Assembly: GCA_963815445.1 (NCBI GenBank)
Contig: CAWFGV010000006.1
Location: forward strand, 372,001-436,000
Direction: 5' to 3'
DNA: 64,000 bases
Source: JANLYC01 sp963815445
Lineage (GTDB): Bacteria; Actinomycetota; Actinomycetes; Propionibacteriales; Nocardioidaceae
Shown here: piece after piece, positions 17,578 to 24,948 of the stretch
Numbering within the stretch: the first letter of the stretch is position 1
Layout of the letters: every line of letters starts with the position of its first letter
Made by a program: the position numbers and the translations under genes
The notes under the pieces: model-generated
The model's database searches: none
What the model was told of the DNA's origin: nothing
What the model saw: the letters and a program-made list of their open reading frames with translations, nothing else

Positions 17578-17936
17578 GCGTCGTGACCCGGGATCCGCTT
17601 GACCGGGCGGCAGCCGGCCTGGGCGCGGCGGGCATCGCCAGTCTCGTCTTCTCCCTGACCACGAGCTCGAACAACAACTTCGTCAAGGTGGAGGGGCCGG
17701 CGCTGCTTGTCTTCCCGCTCCTGGGACTCGTGGCGCTGGCCGGCGCGCTGGCGGCGCGGAGACCGGTGGTGGTCCTGGCCGGTGCGGCCTACGCAGCCGC
17801 AGGGTTTCTCCAGCTGGCGCAGTTCGGCCGGTCGACGAACTGGCTCCAGGGCAACGGGTCGACCTTCGCCCTGCTCATGTCCCTCGGTATCGGTCTGCTG
17901 GTGGTCGGACTGGCTCCCCGGCAGCACCAGGACTGA
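17574..17936 (+). CDS. Small four-helix membrane protein coupled to DoxX
   Basis: A 120-residue hydrophobic protein with about four predicted spans: around residues 17-30, 42-60, 66-83 and 98-113. There is an Asn-rich polar loop (SSNNNFVKVEG) between the first two and another (STNWLQGNGST) before the last. No family recognised. The ATGA overlap with the DoxX gene indicates a shared operon. The stop lies inside a hairpin that also covers the stop of the convergent amidohydrolase. Confidence 0.75.
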   Translation: MSVVTRDPLDRAAAGLGAAGIASLVFSLTTSSNNNFVKVEGPALLVFPLLGLVALAGALAARRPVVVLAGAAYAAAGFLQLAQFGRSTNWLQGNGSTFALLMSLGIGLLVVGLAPRQHQD

Positions 17937-17965
17937 GCCCCGCCGCCGGGTTGGCGGGGTTCAGT
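17932..17965. terminator. Bidirectional stem-loop containing both convergent stop codons
   Basis: Arms ACTGAGCCCCGCC (17932-17944) and GGCGGGGTTCAGT (17953-17965) pair over 13 bp with one G-U and an 8-nt loop. The stem includes the TGA of the membrane-protein gene and the TGA of the amidohydrolase on the other strand, so it can end both transcripts. Confidence 0.65.
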
Positions 17966-19604
17966 CCGCCTCGTACACCGCCTCGCCCTCGATGTAGGTC
18001 GCGACAACTCTCGTGTCGGCGATCTCCTCCATCGGCGCGGTGAACGGGTCGCGGTCGAGGACGGTGATGTCGGCGAGGTGTCCGACGTCGAGCCGGCCGG
18101 TGACGTCGTCGTGGTGGTTCACGTAGGCGCCTCCGGCCGTATAGGCGGTCATGGCCTCGGCCAGCGTGATGGCGTTGTGTGCGTACAGCGGCTCGTTGTC
18201 CGTGCCGGGCGCTACTCGGTTGACCGCAACGTGGATGCCCTGCAGCGGGTCGGGGCTGCTGACCGACCAGTCGCTGCCGGCCGCGACCCGGGCACCACTT
18301 CGGAGCAGGTCGCCGAACGGGTACTGCCAGGACGCACGCCGGTCCCCGAGGAACGGAATCGTCAGCTCGTCCATCTGCGGTTCGTGGGTCGCCCAGAGCG
18401 GCTGGATGTTGGCCACGGCCCCGAGCGTCGCGAAGCGAGGTATGTCGTCGGGGTGCACGACCTGGAGGTGGGCCAGGTGGTGCCGGCCGTCCGTTGGGCC
18501 GTTGACCTTGCGGGCTGCCTCGATCGCGTCAAGGGCCTCTCGCACCGCCCGGTCTCCGAGGGCGTGGAAGTGGACCTGGAACCCCTCGGCGTCGAGGCGG
18601 GTGACGTGCTCACGGAGCTCCCTCGGGTCGACGAAGCTCAGCCCGGCGTTGTCGGTGCTGTGGCCGGAGCCGTCGAGGTACGGGTCGAGCATGCCGGCGG
18701 TGAAGTTCTCCACCACACCGTCCTGCATGATCTTGACGCTGGTGGCGCGGAAGCGGCCTTCGCGGCCGCGGGCTCTGCGTTCGAGCAGCTCCGGGATCTG
18801 TTCGGCACCGCGGTCACGGTGCCACCACAGGGCGCCGATGACGCGCGCCTTCAGCGCACCGGTCGCCGCAGCGTCCAGATACGTGGCCAGGGTGTCGGCA
18901 CCTCCGAACAGGCCGCCGACGGCGGCGTCCTGCCACGAGGTGATCCCGAGCGAGAACAGCAGCTCCTGACCCTTGAGCAGGCCGGCCAGCAGCTCGTCGG
19001 CACCGGTCTCGGGGAGCAGCCGCTCGACGAACACGTCCGCGCCCTCGTGCAACGTGCCGGCAGGGGTTCCGTCCTCCTCGCGCTCGATGCGTCCGTCCGC
19101 GGGATCGGGTGTCGAGGCGTCGACACCGGCGAGCTCCAGCGCGCGCGTGTTGACCCAGGTACCGTGCCCGTCCCGGTTCGTCAGGTAGACAGGCCGGTCA
19201 CTGACGACCGCGTCGAGTGCCGTACGGGTCGGCGTGCCACCGGCAAAGAACTCCATCGACCAGCCACCACCCACGATCCACTCCGCGTCGGGGTGGCTGG
19301 CGGCATACGCAGCGATGATGTCCAGGCACTCCTGTGCAGACGCGGTGCCGTGCAGCTCGCACCGCAGCATGGCCAGGCCACCCGCGACCGGATGGACGTG
19401 CGCGTCCTGGAAGCCGGGGATGAGCAGGCGGCCGGTCAGGTCGACCACATCAGTGGCCGTGCCGGTCCGGCTGCGCTGCTCGCCGGGTGCCGTCACCGCC
19501 GCGATACGACCGCCGGCCAGCGCCACATCGGCCCGGACCGACGACGCGGTGCCGGGATGGAATACCGAGCCACCGACGAGCAGTGTGTCGATCGTGTCGT
19601 TCAT
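17961..19604 (-). CDS. YtcJ-like metal-dependent amidohydrolase
   Basis: A 547-residue amidohydrolase of the YtcJ/AepA (amidohydrolase 3) family. The N-terminal beta-sandwich begins TLLVGGSVFHPG; the metal site has HVH in FQDAHVHPVAGG; FHALGDRAVREALDA and HLAHLQVVHPDDIPRF carry further His ligands; AAGSDWSVSSPDP has the catalytic Asp. The substrate cannot be told; the family includes formamide- and N-substituted-amide hydrolases. GGAGGAACGC precedes ATG 19604. It stands alone, convergent with the DoxX pair and with its 5' end facing the decayed two-component region. Confidence 0.9.
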   Translation of the reverse strand: MNDTIDTLLVGGSVFHPGTASSVRADVALAGGRIAAVTAPGEQRSRTGTATDVVDLTGRLLIPGFQDAHVHPVAGGLAMLRCELHGTASAQECLDIIAAYAASHPDAEWIVGGGWSMEFFAGGTPTRTALDAVVSDRPVYLTNRDGHGTWVNTRALELAGVDASTPDPADGRIEREEDGTPAGTLHEGADVFVERLLPETGADELLAGLLKGQELLFSLGITSWQDAAVGGLFGGADTLATYLDAAATGALKARVIGALWWHRDRGAEQIPELLERRARGREGRFRATSVKIMQDGVVENFTAGMLDPYLDGSGHSTDNAGLSFVDPRELREHVTRLDAEGFQVHFHALGDRAVREALDAIEAARKVNGPTDGRHHLAHLQVVHPDDIPRFATLGAVANIQPLWATHEPQMDELTIPFLGDRRASWQYPFGDLLRSGARVAAGSDWSVSSPDPLQGIHVAVNRVAPGTDNEPLYAHNAITLAEAMTAYTAGGAYVNHHDDVTGRLDVGHLADITVLDRDPFTAPMEEIADTRVVATYIEGEAVYEAD

Positions 19605-19687
19605 GCGTTCCTCCCGCAGCCGAGACACCGACGGTTTCGTTGCCGCGCGCGGCTGTCGGGAGCCTACTGCGAGCCAGAACCCAGGGA

Positions 19688-19739
19688 CGCGCGCGGTTGG
19701 AAGCGATGTGGCGTCTGCGTGCTGTGTCGGAAGTGCCAG
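19688..19739 (+). repeat. Palindrome-derived repeat, copy A (partial)
   Basis: A 52-bp stretch that matches 20302-20351 at all but three substitutions and two 1-nt indels (shared core GATGTGGC...TCTGC...TGCTGT...GAAGTGCCAG, preceded by CGCGCGCGGTTGGAA). Copy A lacks the right-hand arm CGTTCCAACCG seen in copy B. It is a direct repeat of B about 614 bp away and lies just before the left broken end of the kinase remnant. Confidence 0.8.
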
Positions 19740-19761
19740 GCGATGGCGATAGATAATCACC

Positions 19762-20300
19762 GTCGCGACGGGGATCAGCTACCAGGCAGGCGCCCTGATG
19801 CGCTCCACCGCACTGGACTCTCCTTACGACAGCATCGCCAGCCCGTGGGCGGTCGACTCGCTCAGGGGGCTGATGTCAGTCGTGGCAGCGGCGTCCATCA
19901 TCGTCGTCGGCCTGTGTCTGATCGCCTCGGCGATCGGGCTGGTCCGGGCCTGGCGCCGCGCGCATGGCCAGCGGCGTCAGCAGCTGCTGTGGCTTGTGGC
20001 GGGTGCGTTGCCCCTCGCGCCCTGCGTCATCGCGTCGTTCGCAGCGTCCTACGCAGGTCATACCGAGGCGGCTGGATACCTCATGAGTGTGGCGATCTTG
20101 GCACTCGCCGCCGGCGCTGCCCTGTCGGTGCTTCGCTACCGGCTGTATGACGTCGAGCGCGTGGTGACGGACTCCGCCGCCTACGCGATGGCATCGGCTT
20201 CTGTGGTCGTGATCTTCGCCGTCGTGATCGTCGTCATCAGCAAGACGACACCCATCGACCCACGCGCACAGCTCCCGACGATCCTGGCGACCCTGGCTGG
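19762..20300 (+). pseudogene. Remnant of a membrane sensor histidine kinase (N-terminal region only)
   Basis: Fragment of the sensor half of an actinobacterial LiaS/NarX-type kinase. Near 19764-19800 a frame reads RDGDQLPGRRPDA, like the PDGRLPGRRW loop of this family. From about 19820 another frame gives PWAVDSLRG, three or four hydrophobic spans, and the hallmark ILRYRLYDVDRV-type motif as LRYRLYDVERVVTDSAAYAM, then one more span to LPTILATLAG. So at least one frameshift is present, and the dimerisation, His and ATPase domains are missing. The fragment is bounded by repeat copies A and B. No start codon or function is expected. Confidence 0.75.
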
Positions 20301-20301
20301 G

Positions 20302-20364
20302 CGCGCGCGGTTGGAACGATGTGGCATCTGCATGCTGTTCAGAAGTGCCAGACCGTTCCAACCG
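20302..20364 (+). repeat. Palindromic element, copy B (complete)
   Basis: Terminal arms CGGTTGGAACG (20308-20318) and CGTTCCAACCG (20354-20364) are perfect 11-bp inverted repeats; a second inner pair TGGCA/TGCCA can extend the stem. Total 57 bp, preceded by a GC-alternating run (CGCGCG). Size and structure resemble a REP or small MITE. It sits exactly at the junction between the kinase remnant and the LuxR-type remnant. No open frame inside. Confidence 0.8.
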
Positions 20365-20412
20365 GGTCAGCGATCACGAGAGTGGGTTGCGCGGATCGAA
20401 CGCGGATCGTGG

Positions 20413-20549
20413 GGTCGGTCAAGACCGTCGAGAGCCACATCGCGAACATCTTCAGCAAGCTCGGGCTGCACGACGAGCCCACCGACCATCGCCGGGTGCT
20501 TGCCGTGCTGGAGGCGCTCCGCCACGGCGACGCCCAGACGGATGGTTGA
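20413..20549 (+). pseudogene. Remnant of a LuxR/NarL-type response regulator (C-terminal helix-turn-helix only)
   Basis: The frame reads GSVKTVESHIANIFSKLGL followed by DHRRVLAVLEALRHGDA and a stop, which is the last third of the LuxR-type DNA-binding domain of actinobacterial NarL regulators. The receiver domain and the first helices are missing. It follows palindromic copy B by about 50 bp and has no start codon. Together with the kinase fragment it marks a deleted two-component operon. Confidence 0.7.
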
Positions 20550-20666
20550 TCGGTGACTTGGACAGGCGACCCGCGTGACCGTCGCCCAGAACCAGCCCAG
20601 CACCCTCGCCCTGTCGGATCGCCTACAACTGGGCACCGGAAAGTCTTGAAAGCAATCCGGAGGTGG

Positions 20667-20693
20667 TGTCGGATCGGGGGAGTGGTGTTCGTA
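20667..20693 (+). promoter_or_regulatory. Candidate ECF42-type promoter for the DGPF-sigma operon
   Basis: TGTCGG (20667-20672) and CGTA (20690-20693) are separated by 17 nt, 57 nt before the DGPF start. ECF42 sigma factors are reported to recognise a TGTCGA-like -35 and a CGA/TC-like -10 upstream of DGPF genes; here both boxes are near matches, not exact. This would make the operon autoregulated. Read by eye. Confidence 0.4.
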
Positions 20694-20750
20694 GTAGGGG
20701 TGAGCGACCGCCCACGAAGGGCGCCCCGAACCACAGGAGATGAGTCCGAG

Positions 20751-21074
20751 ATGCAGTACCTGGTTTCCGTGATCGACGACACGGCCGGCTCCGCCACCGC
20801 GGACGAGATGGCGGCCATCACCGAGTTCAACGACGGGCTCAGGGCCGAGGGTCACTGGGTCTTCGCCGGTGGCCTCGCGACGCCCGACTCGGCCACCGTC
20901 ATCGACAACCGGGGCGGGGAGGCGATGTTCGCCGACGGGCCCTTCGTGGAGTCGAAGGAGTATCTCGCCGGCTTCTGGATCATCGAGGCCCCCGCCCTCG
21001 ACGTGGCGCTCAAGCTCGCCGCCGAGGGGTCCAAGCAGTGCAACCGGAAGGTGGAGGTGCGGCCGTTCCTGTGA
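20751..21074 (+). CDS. DGPF (YCII-like) domain protein
   Basis: A 107-residue YCII-like/DGPF protein: N-terminal QYLVSVIDD strand, the naming motif DGPF at residues 62-65 (MFADGPFVESKEYLAGFW), and a C-terminal VEVRPF strand. The fold is a ferredoxin-like dimer; the biochemical role of DGPF proteins is not established, though they are tied genetically to ECF42 sigma factors. ATG 20751 has AGGAGA about 10 nt upstream. The stop overlaps the sigma gene as GTGA. The roughly 200 bp before it carry a candidate ECF42 promoter but no other gene. Confidence 0.9.
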   Translation: MQYLVSVIDDTAGSATADEMAAITEFNDGLRAEGHWVFAGGLATPDSATVIDNRGGEAMFADGPFVESKEYLAGFWIIEAPALDVALKLAAEGSKQCNRKVEVRPFL

Positions 21075-22303
21075 GCGCGGTCGACATCCGGGAGGCGATC
21101 ACCCAGGCACACCACGAGGAGTGGGCCCGGGTGGTCGCCTCCCTGACCAGGCGCTTCGGTGACCTCGACATCGCCGAGGAGTCGGCGGCCGAGGCATTCG
21201 CGACCGCCGTCCAGCGGTGGCCCGCCGACGGCGTACCCCCCAACCCCGGCGCCTGGCTGACCACCACCGCCAACCGCAAGGCCATCGACCGGATCCGGCG
21301 CGAGAACAAGCGTGCCGACAAGCAGAAGGAGGCTCGGTTGTTGTACGACGACGACGCGCAGGAGCCTCTCGACACCATCGACGACGAGCGGCTCCGGCTC
21401 ATCTTCACGTGCTGTCATCCGGCGCTCGCGATGGAGACCCGCGTGGCGCTGACGCTGCGGATGGTCGCCGGTCTGACCGTGCCCGAGATCGCCCGCGCCT
21501 TCCTCGTGCAGGAGGCCACCATGGGGCAGCGGATCACCCGCGCGAAGGCCAAGATCAAGGCTGCTCGCATCCCCTATCGGGTGCCGTCCGCGGAGGATCT
21601 CCCGGCCCGCGTGTCGGGCGTGCTCGCCGTCCTCTTCCTCGTCTTCAACGAGGGTTACCTGGCGACCGGCCCGGACACCGATCCCGTACGTCACGACCTG
21701 ACGGCCGAGGCGATCCGGCTGACTCGCATGATCCGTGTCCTCATGCCGGAGGACCGTGAGGTAGCCGGCCTGCTGGCGCTGATGCTCCTCATCGAGGCCC
21801 GCCGCACCGCCCGGGTCTCGGCGCACGGCGAACTGGTCACGCTGGTCGAGCAGGACCGTGGTACCTGGGACGCGGCGCTGGTCGCCGAGGGTCACCGGCT
21901 GGTGCGCGAGCGCCTTTCCGCCGGGGTGGCTCCTGGTCGCTACCAGATCCTCGCAGCGATCAACGCCGTGCACACCTCCGTCCGCGACGTACGCGACACC
22001 GACTGGTCGCAGGTCGTCGCGCTCTACGACCAGCTGGTCCGCCTCGATCCTTCGCCGATCGTCGCCCTCAACCGGGCCGTCGCCGTCGCCGAGCTGGACG
22101 GCCCGGAGGTGGCGCTGGCAGCGGTCGACCGTCTCGAGGACACGTTGGCCGGCTACCACGCGTATCACGCGACTCGCGCCGACCTGCTGCGACGGCTGGG
22201 CCACAGTGAGACGTCGCGCGCGGCGTACGACAAGGCCATCGAGCTGGCGGGCAACACCGCCGAGATCGCCTACCTGACGCGGCGCCGCGACCAGCTGGGG
22301 TAG
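21071..22303 (+). CDS. ECF42-family RNA polymerase sigma factor
   Basis: A 410-residue sigma factor, about twice the normal ECF length. Region 2 is at residues 1-85 (HHEEWARVVASLTRRFGDLDIAEES, then AWLTTTANRKAIDRIRR), region 4 at about 115-165 (ALTLRMVAGLTVPEIARAF, MGQRITRAKAKIK). The long C-terminal part has tetratricopeptide-like helical repeats (LNRAVAVAELDGPEVAL, HATRADLLRRLGHSETSRAAY), the DUF6596 extension of ECF42, thought to replace an anti-sigma factor. GTG 21071 overlaps the DGPF stop by 4 nt. Its regulon is likely small and to include this operon. Confidence 0.92.
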   Translation: MSAVDIREAITQAHHEEWARVVASLTRRFGDLDIAEESAAEAFATAVQRWPADGVPPNPGAWLTTTANRKAIDRIRRENKRADKQKEARLLYDDDAQEPLDTIDDERLRLIFTCCHPALAMETRVALTLRMVAGLTVPEIARAFLVQEATMGQRITRAKAKIKAARIPYRVPSAEDLPARVSGVLAVLFLVFNEGYLATGPDTDPVRHDLTAEAIRLTRMIRVLMPEDREVAGLLALMLLIEARRTARVSAHGELVTLVEQDRGTWDAALVAEGHRLVRERLSAGVAPGRYQILAAINAVHTSVRDVRDTDWSQVVALYDQLVRLDPSPIVALNRAVAVAELDGPEVALAAVDRLEDTLAGYHAYHATRADLLRRLGHSETSRAAYDKAIELAGNTAEIAYLTRRRDQLG

Positions 22304-22342
22304 CGCCCGGTCTCTGCTCGGTCCGGCAAGCGAAACCGATTG

Positions 22343-22843
22343 TTAGCTGAGGACCGCGTCGAGTGTCTTCTTGAGCGCACTGGGCTGTGAGGGCCGAGTC
22401 GGTGCCTTCTTCTTGGCCGCGACCAGTTCGGCGCCGATCTCCTGCAGCACTTTGCGACCCAGGCCCTCGCGGACCTTGGGGAACCAGTCCTGTTCCTCCT
22501 CCTCCATGTGGTGCGTCACGTTCTCGATGAGCACGATGGTCTTGGCGTCGAAGCGTTCGTCGGTGGGCTTCATTGCGGCGAGCTCGACGACGAGTACGTC
22601 TGCGACGTGATGCTCCTCGTACGACTCGAGAACGTCGTCCTCGAGGTCGGGTAGCAGTGCGCGAACGCGTGGGTACAAGACCTCGTTCTCGATATAGGTG
22701 TGCACGGTGAGGAGCTCGATGATCTTGTCGACGAGCTTTCCCTTCTGGACGGCGGCGTTCTTGCCGGCCTGTTGAAAGTCGCGAAAGACCCGTCGGATCT
22801 CCTTGTGGTCCTGCTTGAGCAGGACGATCGCGTCGCTGGACAT
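22343..22843 (-). CDS. Hemerythrin HHE domain protein
   Basis: A 166-residue four-helix bundle with the non-heme diiron ligands of HHE proteins: His13-type in LLKQDHKEIRRVF, H..E in LTVHTYIENEVLYP, then HH in SYEEHHVADVL and THHMEEEEQDWFP. Such proteins sense or store O2, NO or H2O2 or handle iron. The tail is Lys/Pro-rich (AAKKKAPTRPSQPS). GGAGG precedes ATG 22843. It converges on the sigma gene; no redox partner is adjacent. The next 150 bp upstream hold its promoter region and nothing else that I recognise. Confidence 0.88.
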   Translation of the reverse strand: MSSDAIVLLKQDHKEIRRVFRDFQQAGKNAAVQKGKLVDKIIELLTVHTYIENEVLYPRVRALLPDLEDDVLESYEEHHVADVLVVELAAMKPTDERFDAKTIVLIENVTHHMEEEEQDWFPKVREGLGRKVLQEIGAELVAAKKKAPTRPSQPSALKKTLDAVLS

Positions 22844-22994
22844 CGGTGCCTCCTGGGCATGAGGGAATGTGTGTGTGGGGTTGGGGAAACCTGTGAACCG
22901 GCGTGGGTTCCCTTCACGGAATCGGCGGTCGCGGCGGGGCGGAACCCTTGGCCGTATCGGTCGAGGCGGAGCTGAGCTGGCTGCCCCTCTTGTG

Positions 22995-23540
22995 TCACCG
23001 CGTGAAGCGACCCGCGATGCCTCTGCGAACCTCGCTGGGGCGCTGCTGCTCTCCTGCGTAGGCGCTGACGAGCACCAAGGCGCCGGTGAGCGTTGGTATG
23101 ACCCACTGCATGGCGGAGAGCTGCCTCTGCGCGGCGGCCACGTCGTCGGGTGTCGATGGATCTGGTGTCGTGCCGGACTGAGCCGGAGTTCCGTGGTGAG
23201 CGGAAACCTTCAGGCCCAGCATGCGGCTGTACGCGGTGGCACCGAGTGCGGCGGCCGTCAGGCCCGTCTTGACGAGGGCCATCGACGGAACCCCTTCCTG
23301 GGCCGTGAGCCGGGACCGGTTGCCGGCCAGCTGTCCGAGGCTCCCGACGAGGTGCATGGCAATCGCTGCCCCGTTCACGGGAGTCCAACGGTCCCAGCCC
23401 GCGTTGGCGACCTGACCGGTGCTGCCGGCGTCACCGGCTTCGGCTGCAGCGGGGTTCAGTGCGACCGCGTTGGCGAGGGTGCCGCCGAACCAGCTGGCCA
23501 GGCCGAGGTCGTGCATAGCGCGAGAAATCGTGTTCGCCAT
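22995..23540 (-). CDS. Hydrophobic protein of unknown function
   Basis: A 181-residue protein starting MANTISRAMHDLGLASWFGG, with moderately hydrophobic helices around 15-35 (GGTLANAVALNPAA), 55-75 (GAAIAMHLVGSLGQL), 90-115 (KTGLTAAALGATAYSRMLG) and 150-170 (MQWVIPTLTGALVLVSAYAG), and a polar Pro/Thr loop in between. It resembles small actinobacterial integral proteins annotated only as hypothetical. ATG 23540 is preferred to 23558 by homology-like start composition. The 237-bp stretch between it and the tRNA-Gly shows no gene. Confidence 0.7.
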   Translation of the reverse strand: MANTISRAMHDLGLASWFGGTLANAVALNPAAAEAGDAGSTGQVANAGWDRWTPVNGAAIAMHLVGSLGQLAGNRSRLTAQEGVPSMALVKTGLTAAALGATAYSRMLGLKVSAHHGTPAQSGTTPDPSTPDDVAAAQRQLSAMQWVIPTLTGALVLVSAYAGEQQRPSEVRRGIAGRFTR

Positions 23541-23777
23541 AGTTGTGTGAGTCTCCAAAGACAGGGGTCAGGTCAACACGGCTGTACCCAAAGGGCCCTC
23601 ATGTATGGGGCGGTGTAACCGGACTCTCAGGATCGGCTTCCAAGGCTGCACCTCGACGCAAGGCAGGTGGCGATCTTCCGTCAGCACGGCCCACGAGGCC
23701 GGTGAACGGTCTTCGACCTGCAATCGGTTGGAGTCGGAGTCGGCGGCAGGGGCGCTGCTCAGCTACGGAAAGAGTGG

Positions 23778-23848
23778 AGCGGGTGACCGGGATCGAACCG
23801 GCATGGCCAGCTTGGAAGGCTGGGGCTCTACCATTGAGCTACACCCGC
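23778..23848 (-). tRNA. tRNA-Gly (anticodon UCC)
   Basis: Read on the minus strand: acceptor GCGGGTG pairs with CACCCGC, D arm TAGCTCAATGGTAGAGC, anticodon stem CCAGC/GCTGG with loop CTTCCAA (anticodon TCC), T arm GCCGGTTCGATCCCGGT. Length 71 nt without an encoded CCA. Confidence 0.95.
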
Positions 23849-24019
23849 GGGCACCGATCGGCGTACTCGGCGCGCGGCGTCCATGGTGTCATGACGTGGC
23901 GGCGGGGGGCGAACCCGGGGACGGCGAGTCGACGTCAGTCGGCCGCTGCAGACAGCCGTGCTCGTCGCGTGCGGCCGGCGATGATCTGCAGCTCGCCGGC
24001 GGGCTGAGAAGATGCTGGC

Positions 24020-24562
24020 GTGACAGTGCTGGTACGACGGGCGAGGCTCGACGACGTGGCTCGGCTGGCCCGCATCAACGTCGACACCTGGCGCCACGCG
24101 TACGCCGGCATCGTCCCGTCGGCATACCTCGACGGTCTCGACGTGCGCGACTTCGAGGACCGGTGGCGAGAGCGCCTGACGACTGACCGCCCCGGCATCT
24201 CGGACTGGGTGGCCGAGGTGGACGCCTCTGTCGCCGGTTACGCGATCGTCGGGCCCTACCGTCCGCAGCAGGACGCCGACCCGGACGAGGACGTGACCGG
24301 GTGTGGTGAGGTCTACGCCCTGTACACCCATCCCGCTCTACAAGGTCGGGGGGCCGGGGGAGCGGTCCACGACGCGGCGTTGGGATGGCTGCGCGACCAA
24401 GGTTCCCGGCGAGCGGCCCTGTGGGTCCTCCATGACAACGAGGCGGGTCGCCTTTGGTACGCCGCCCACGGGTGGCGCGCCGACGGAGCCACCAGCCGGT
24501 GGGACGATGCGGGGACGCCGCTGGGAGAGATCCGCCTGGTCCGTGATCTTGGGCCGAGCTGA
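24020..24562 (+). CDS. GNAT-family N-acetyltransferase
   Basis: A 180-residue acetyl-CoA-dependent N-acetyltransferase. The fold order is normal: LVRRARLDDVARLARI at the start, then GYAIVGPYR, the beta4 strand GEVYALYTHPALQGRGAGGAV with the pyrophosphate-binding QGRGAG, and ALWVLHDNEAGRLWYAAHGW. The acceptor is unknown. GTG 24020 start. It lies between tRNA-Gly and tRNA-Pro in the conserved tig region. Confidence 0.87.
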   Translation: MTVLVRRARLDDVARLARINVDTWRHAYAGIVPSAYLDGLDVRDFEDRWRERLTTDRPGISDWVAEVDASVAGYAIVGPYRPQQDADPDEDVTGCGEVYALYTHPALQGRGAGGAVHDAALGWLRDQGSRRAALWVLHDNEAGRLWYAAHGWRADGATSRWDDAGTPLGEIRLVRDLGPS

Positions 24563-24647
24563 CAACCGCCACGCGACTGCGGGATGTCGTCCGTCGATGG
24601 CCTAGACTCGTGCGGCGTTCAGTCGAGCCGACCCGGCCGGCTGACAC

Positions 24648-24723
24648 CGGGGCGTAGCGTAGTGGCTAGCGCGCCTGCTTTGGGAGCAGGAGATCGCAGG
24701 TTCGAGTCCTGTCGCCCCGACCA
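24648..24723 (+). tRNA. tRNA-Pro (anticodon UGG), CCA encoded
   Basis: Acceptor CGGGGCG pairs with CGCCCCG, D arm GTAGCGTAGTGGCTAGCGC, anticodon stem CCTGC/GCAGG with loop TTTGGGA (anticodon TGG), T arm CAGGTTCGAGTCCTG. Discriminator A at 24720 and CCA at 24721-24723 are encoded. The trigger factor gene follows after about 225 bp in which no further gene is seen. Confidence 0.96.
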
Positions 24724-24948
24724 CCGTCCTTCGTTCGGAACGTTCTTGCTGCTCCGAGCCGAGATCCGCCGCAATACCGTTCCAATCGCGAAGGTATGCC
24801 GGCACTCGCGTCACCTCCGTCACACGGGAGGCGGACGATTTCACGCTCGGCAAACCCCCCGATAGGCTGGTCGTCTGCCTCAGCAGACCGCCCGAGTCCC
24901 GGCACGATCGCAACCGGGCGCTGCCCCACGTATCAAGGAGACACACCT

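Noticed and set aside
19605..20750. Insertion sequence at the wrecked two-component operon
   Set aside because: No transposase frame and no target-site duplication; only the short palindromic element is seen.
23849..24019. Integrase attachment site at tRNA-Gly
   Set aside because: No repeat of the tRNA 3' end and no integrase gene were found nearby in the window.
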